Shown here piece by piece: positions 32,663 through 34,674 of a stretch of 34,674 bases of DNA (the first letter of the stretch is position 1; each line of letters opens with the position of its first letter). Made by a program: the position numbers and the translations under genes. The notes beneath the pieces are model-generated. The model had not been told where the DNA came from. It ran no database searches and was given only the letters and a program-made list of their open reading frames with translations. The DNA is from Hungatella sp. UBA3147 (GTDB lineage: Bacteria; Bacillota; Clostridia; Lachnospirales; Lachnospiraceae), in the NCBI GenBank assembly GCA_002365025.1, contig DEYX01000191.1, positions 1-34,674 on the forward strand, written 5' to 3'.

Positions 32663-33571
32663 ATGAAAACCATAACCAGGGATTATATTACAAATATTCT
32701 TGCAAAGGAGAACCCGCCTTGCGGCAGGATCAGGGCAGGAGAAATTGTGGCCTTTGAGACCTACGACTGTTTTACAAACCAATTTCTTCCGGAAGAGGCG
32801 ACCTTTGAAAATATAATAAGAAAGCCAGGGAATCCGGCTACAGGGCCTCTCTATATTGAGGGAGCGATGCCGGGAGATATGCTTAAGATTGATATTCTGG
32901 ATATTGAAATAGGCCCTGTGGGTATTGTCATGCTAGGGCCTGGCAGCGGAAGCGAAAAGGAGGAATTTCCCCGGAAAGTATTAAGACGGGTGCCCGTAAA
33001 GGGAGGATATGCCTATTTCAATGAACGGGTAAAAATCCCGGTAAAACCCATGATCGGCGTCATCGGAGTGGCACCGGCAGGCGAGGGAGTATCCACCATC
33101 ACCCCCATGGACCATGGCGGAAATATGGATTGCACTCAGATCAAAAAGGGAGCATCCTTATATCTGCCTGTATTTGTAGAGGGAGCTCTTTTGTCCATGG
33201 GAGATTTTCATGCTGTGATGGGAGACGGCGAAGTGGAGGACTGCGGTCTGGAAATAGAAGGACGGGCTGCCGTCCGGGTGAGCGTAGTAAGAAATAAAAA
33301 CTGTGTTTCCTATCCAATGATCGAAACAGAGGATAAGCTTATCACCCTTGCATCCAGGGAACAAGTGGAGGAGGCCTGGCGGGCTGCTTCCAGACAGATG
33401 TATGAGTTTTTGAAGGAAAAGGTTGGGATGGATTATGAAGAAGCCGGCATGCTGCTTACCATGACCGGGGACCTTGTCATCTGCCAGACAGTAAACCCGA
33501 TGAAGACGGTGAGAATGGAACTTCCGCGCCATATAACTCAAAGTTATGGTTTTGATTCCATTTCGGTTTAG
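32663..33571 (+). CDS. Acetamidase/formamidase family protein
   Basis: 302 residues of the FmdA/AmdA family, which hydrolyses small amides to the acid and ammonia. Family features include TGPLYIEGAMPGDMLKIDI, MIGVIGVAP, MDHGGNMDCTQI, LPVFVEGALLSMGDFHAVMG and DGEVEDCGLEIEG near the middle and the C-terminal LTMTGDLVICQTVNP. The ribosome site is AAAAGGAG. Cotranscription with a MATE exporter is unusual and may mean that the substrate or product is also exported, but the specific amide is unknown. Confidence 0.92.
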   Translation: MKTITRDYITNILAKENPPCGRIRAGEIVAFETYDCFTNQFLPEEATFENIIRKPGNPATGPLYIEGAMPGDMLKIDILDIEIGPVGIVMLGPGSGSEKEEFPRKVLRRVPVKGGYAYFNERVKIPVKPMIGVIGVAPAGEGVSTITPMDHGGNMDCTQIKKGASLYLPVFVEGALLSMGDFHAVMGDGEVEDCGLEIEGRAAVRVSVVRNKNCVSYPMIETEDKLITLASREQVEEAWRAASRQMYEFLKEKVGMDYEEAGMLLTMTGDLVICQTVNPMKTVRMELPRHITQSYGFDSISV

Positions 33572-33590
33572 TAAATAAGGTCTAAGTTTC

Positions 33591-33619
33591 TTGACAGCCA
33601 ACCCTTTTTGGAAGATAAT
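33591..33619 (+). promoter_or_regulatory. Promoter of ilvE
   Basis: TTGACA (33591-33596), 17-base spacer, GATAAT (33614-33619). Near-consensus. The leader of about 50 bases is too short for a T-box. Confidence 0.65.
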
Positions 33620-33675
33620 GATAGATAAATTACAATAACTGACAGATATGCCGGTAAGGGAAAGGAAGAGTATCA

Positions 33676-34674
33676 ATGCAGACAATCAGAATCGAAAAAA
33701 CAACTTGCCCGAAAGAAAAACCAGGCAATGATAACCCATTGACATTTGGAACCATATTTACGGATCATATGTTTGAGGTGGACTATGAAGAGGGAAAGGG
33801 CTGGTATGATCCCAGGATCGTGCCTTATCATAAGCTGGAGCTGGACCCTTCTTCCATGGTATTCCATTATGGACAGGAGATGTTCGAGGGCTTAAAGGCA
33901 TACAAGACAGAAGACGGCAGGGTCTTGCTGTTCCGTCCTGATAAGAATATCGAGCGTGCCAACAGAAGCAACCGGAGGCTTTGCATACCGGAGATTCCGG
34001 AAGATCTGTTTTTAGAAGGATTAAAAACAGTTGTAAACGTAGATCAGGACTGGATCCCTACAAAACCGGGAACCTCCCTTTATATCAGGCCCTTTGTAAT
34101 TGCTACCGACCCATTCTTAGGGGTCAGGCCTTCCAACACCTATAAGTTCATGATCATCTTATCGCCTGTTGGAGCTTATTATGCCAGCGGCCTTGATCCG
34201 GTCAAGATATGGATCGAGGATGAATATGTGAGAGCGGTAAAGGGCGGTATCGGTGAAGCTAAGACAGGGGGGAATTACGTTGCTTCCCTGGCTTCTCAGG
34301 TAAAGGCTCATGATGAGGGCTATTCCCAGGTGTTATGGCTTGACGGTGTTCACCGGAAATACATCGAAGAAGTAGGTGCCATGAACATCTTCTTTAAGAT
34401 CAACGGTGTGGTCATCACCCCGGAGTTAAACGGAAGCATCCTCCCGGGCGTTACCAGGGATTCCGTCATTGCCCTGTGTAAAAAATGGGGAGTGGCTGTT
34501 GAAGAACGGAAGGTTTCGGTTGACGAGGTGGTTGCGGCGGCAAGATCCGGTGCAATGGAAGAATGCTTTGGTACAGGAACGGCAGCCGTTATATCCCCGG
34601 TTGGTGAGCTGCGGTTTGAGGAAGAGAGAATGTCTGTGGGAGGCGGTAAGATCGTAGAATTGACCCAGAAACTT
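33676..34674 (+). CDS. ilvE: Branched-chain amino acid aminotransferase (partial)
   Basis: The first 333 codons are in the window; the gene continues past the right edge (family length about 355-360, so most of it is present). PLP-dependent fold-type IV aminotransferase making leucine, isoleucine and valine from their 2-keto acids. The long-form N-terminus is seen (NPLTFGTIFTDHMFEVDY), with FHYGQEMFEGLKAYK, the PLP lysine in GEAKTGGNYVASL (Lys196) and the C-terminal MEECFGTGTAAVISPVGEL. The start at 33676 is preceded by GGAAAGGAAGAG and a near-consensus promoter. Confidence 0.97.
   Translation, partial: MQTIRIEKTTCPKEKPGNDNPLTFGTIFTDHMFEVDYEEGKGWYDPRIVPYHKLELDPSSMVFHYGQEMFEGLKAYKTEDGRVLLFRPDKNIERANRSNRRLCIPEIPEDLFLEGLKTVVNVDQDWIPTKPGTSLYIRPFVIATDPFLGVRPSNTYKFMIILSPVGAYYASGLDPVKIWIEDEYVRAVKGGIGEAKTGGNYVASLASQVKAHDEGYSQVLWLDGVHRKYIEEVGAMNIFFKINGVVITPELNGSILPGVTRDSVIALCKKWGVAVEERKVSVDEVVAAARSGAMEECFGTGTAAVISPVGELRFEEERMSVGGGKIVELTQKL

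Noticed and set aside
1..34674. CRISPR arrays, tRNA/rRNA genes, insertion sequences, prophage
   Set aside because: No regularly spaced long repeats, cloverleaf-ending CCA segments, transposase or integrase frames were seen; the only tandem repeat is the 3 x 14-bp array.

Overview
The window looks like chromosomal DNA of an anaerobic, spore-forming Gram-positive bacterium of the Lachnospiraceae (Clostridium cluster XIVa, Lacrimispora/Enterocloster-like). The grounds are strong AGGAGG-type ribosome sites, the class III (anaerobic) ribonucleotide reductase, a YlmC/YmxH sporulation protein, LytTR/DUF3021, DUF975 and YesN-type genes, and the general protein style. This placement is my inference from gene content; no database search was run. 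I see no rRNA, tRNA, insertion sequence, phage gene or CRISPR array.

Region 1 (1-14350) is a carbohydrate-utilisation locus. A YesN-type response regulator and a LytS/YesM-type kinase (minus strand, kinase cut by the left edge) diverge from a ten-gene operon. The operon holds a CUT1 sugar ABC importer (lipoprotein plus two permeases, no ATPase), a GH3 glycosidase, a GH5 glycosidase without signal peptide, a CUT2/ribose-type permease and lipoprotein again without ATPase, a sugar-acid dehydratase of the IlvD/Edd family and a DapA-family 2-keto-3-deoxy-acid aldolase. It ends in a 14-bp-stem hairpin. The simplest reading is import of an oligosaccharide, intracellular hydrolysis, and non-phosphorylative breakdown of a sugar acid to pyruvate plus an aldehyde. 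The kinase has no membrane or sensor part and the CUT2 pair has no ATPase, so signal input and energisation are open questions.

Region 2 (14351-18480) holds small housekeeping and membrane genes: a candidate small RNA or attenuated leader, a DUF4190 and DUF975 membrane pair, the YlmC/YmxH sporulation protein, nrdR, yqeG, aroQ and efp.

Region 3 (18481-25110) holds a sugar O-acetyltransferase flanked by terminators, then argS, a SWIM-SNF2 helicase and a flavin reductase in a likely operon.

Region 4 (25111-27940) is nrdD-nrdG, with a well-matched NrdR box just downstream of its -10 box. The regulator gene (nrdR, 16227) and a target therefore lie in the same window.

Region 5 (27941-34674) holds a LytTR regulator with a DUF3021 membrane partner that has an unusual C-terminal tail, a TetR regulator, an iron alcohol dehydrogenase whose promoter has two identical 24-bp dyads, a MATE exporter paired with an acetamidase/formamidase, and ilvE (cut by the right edge).
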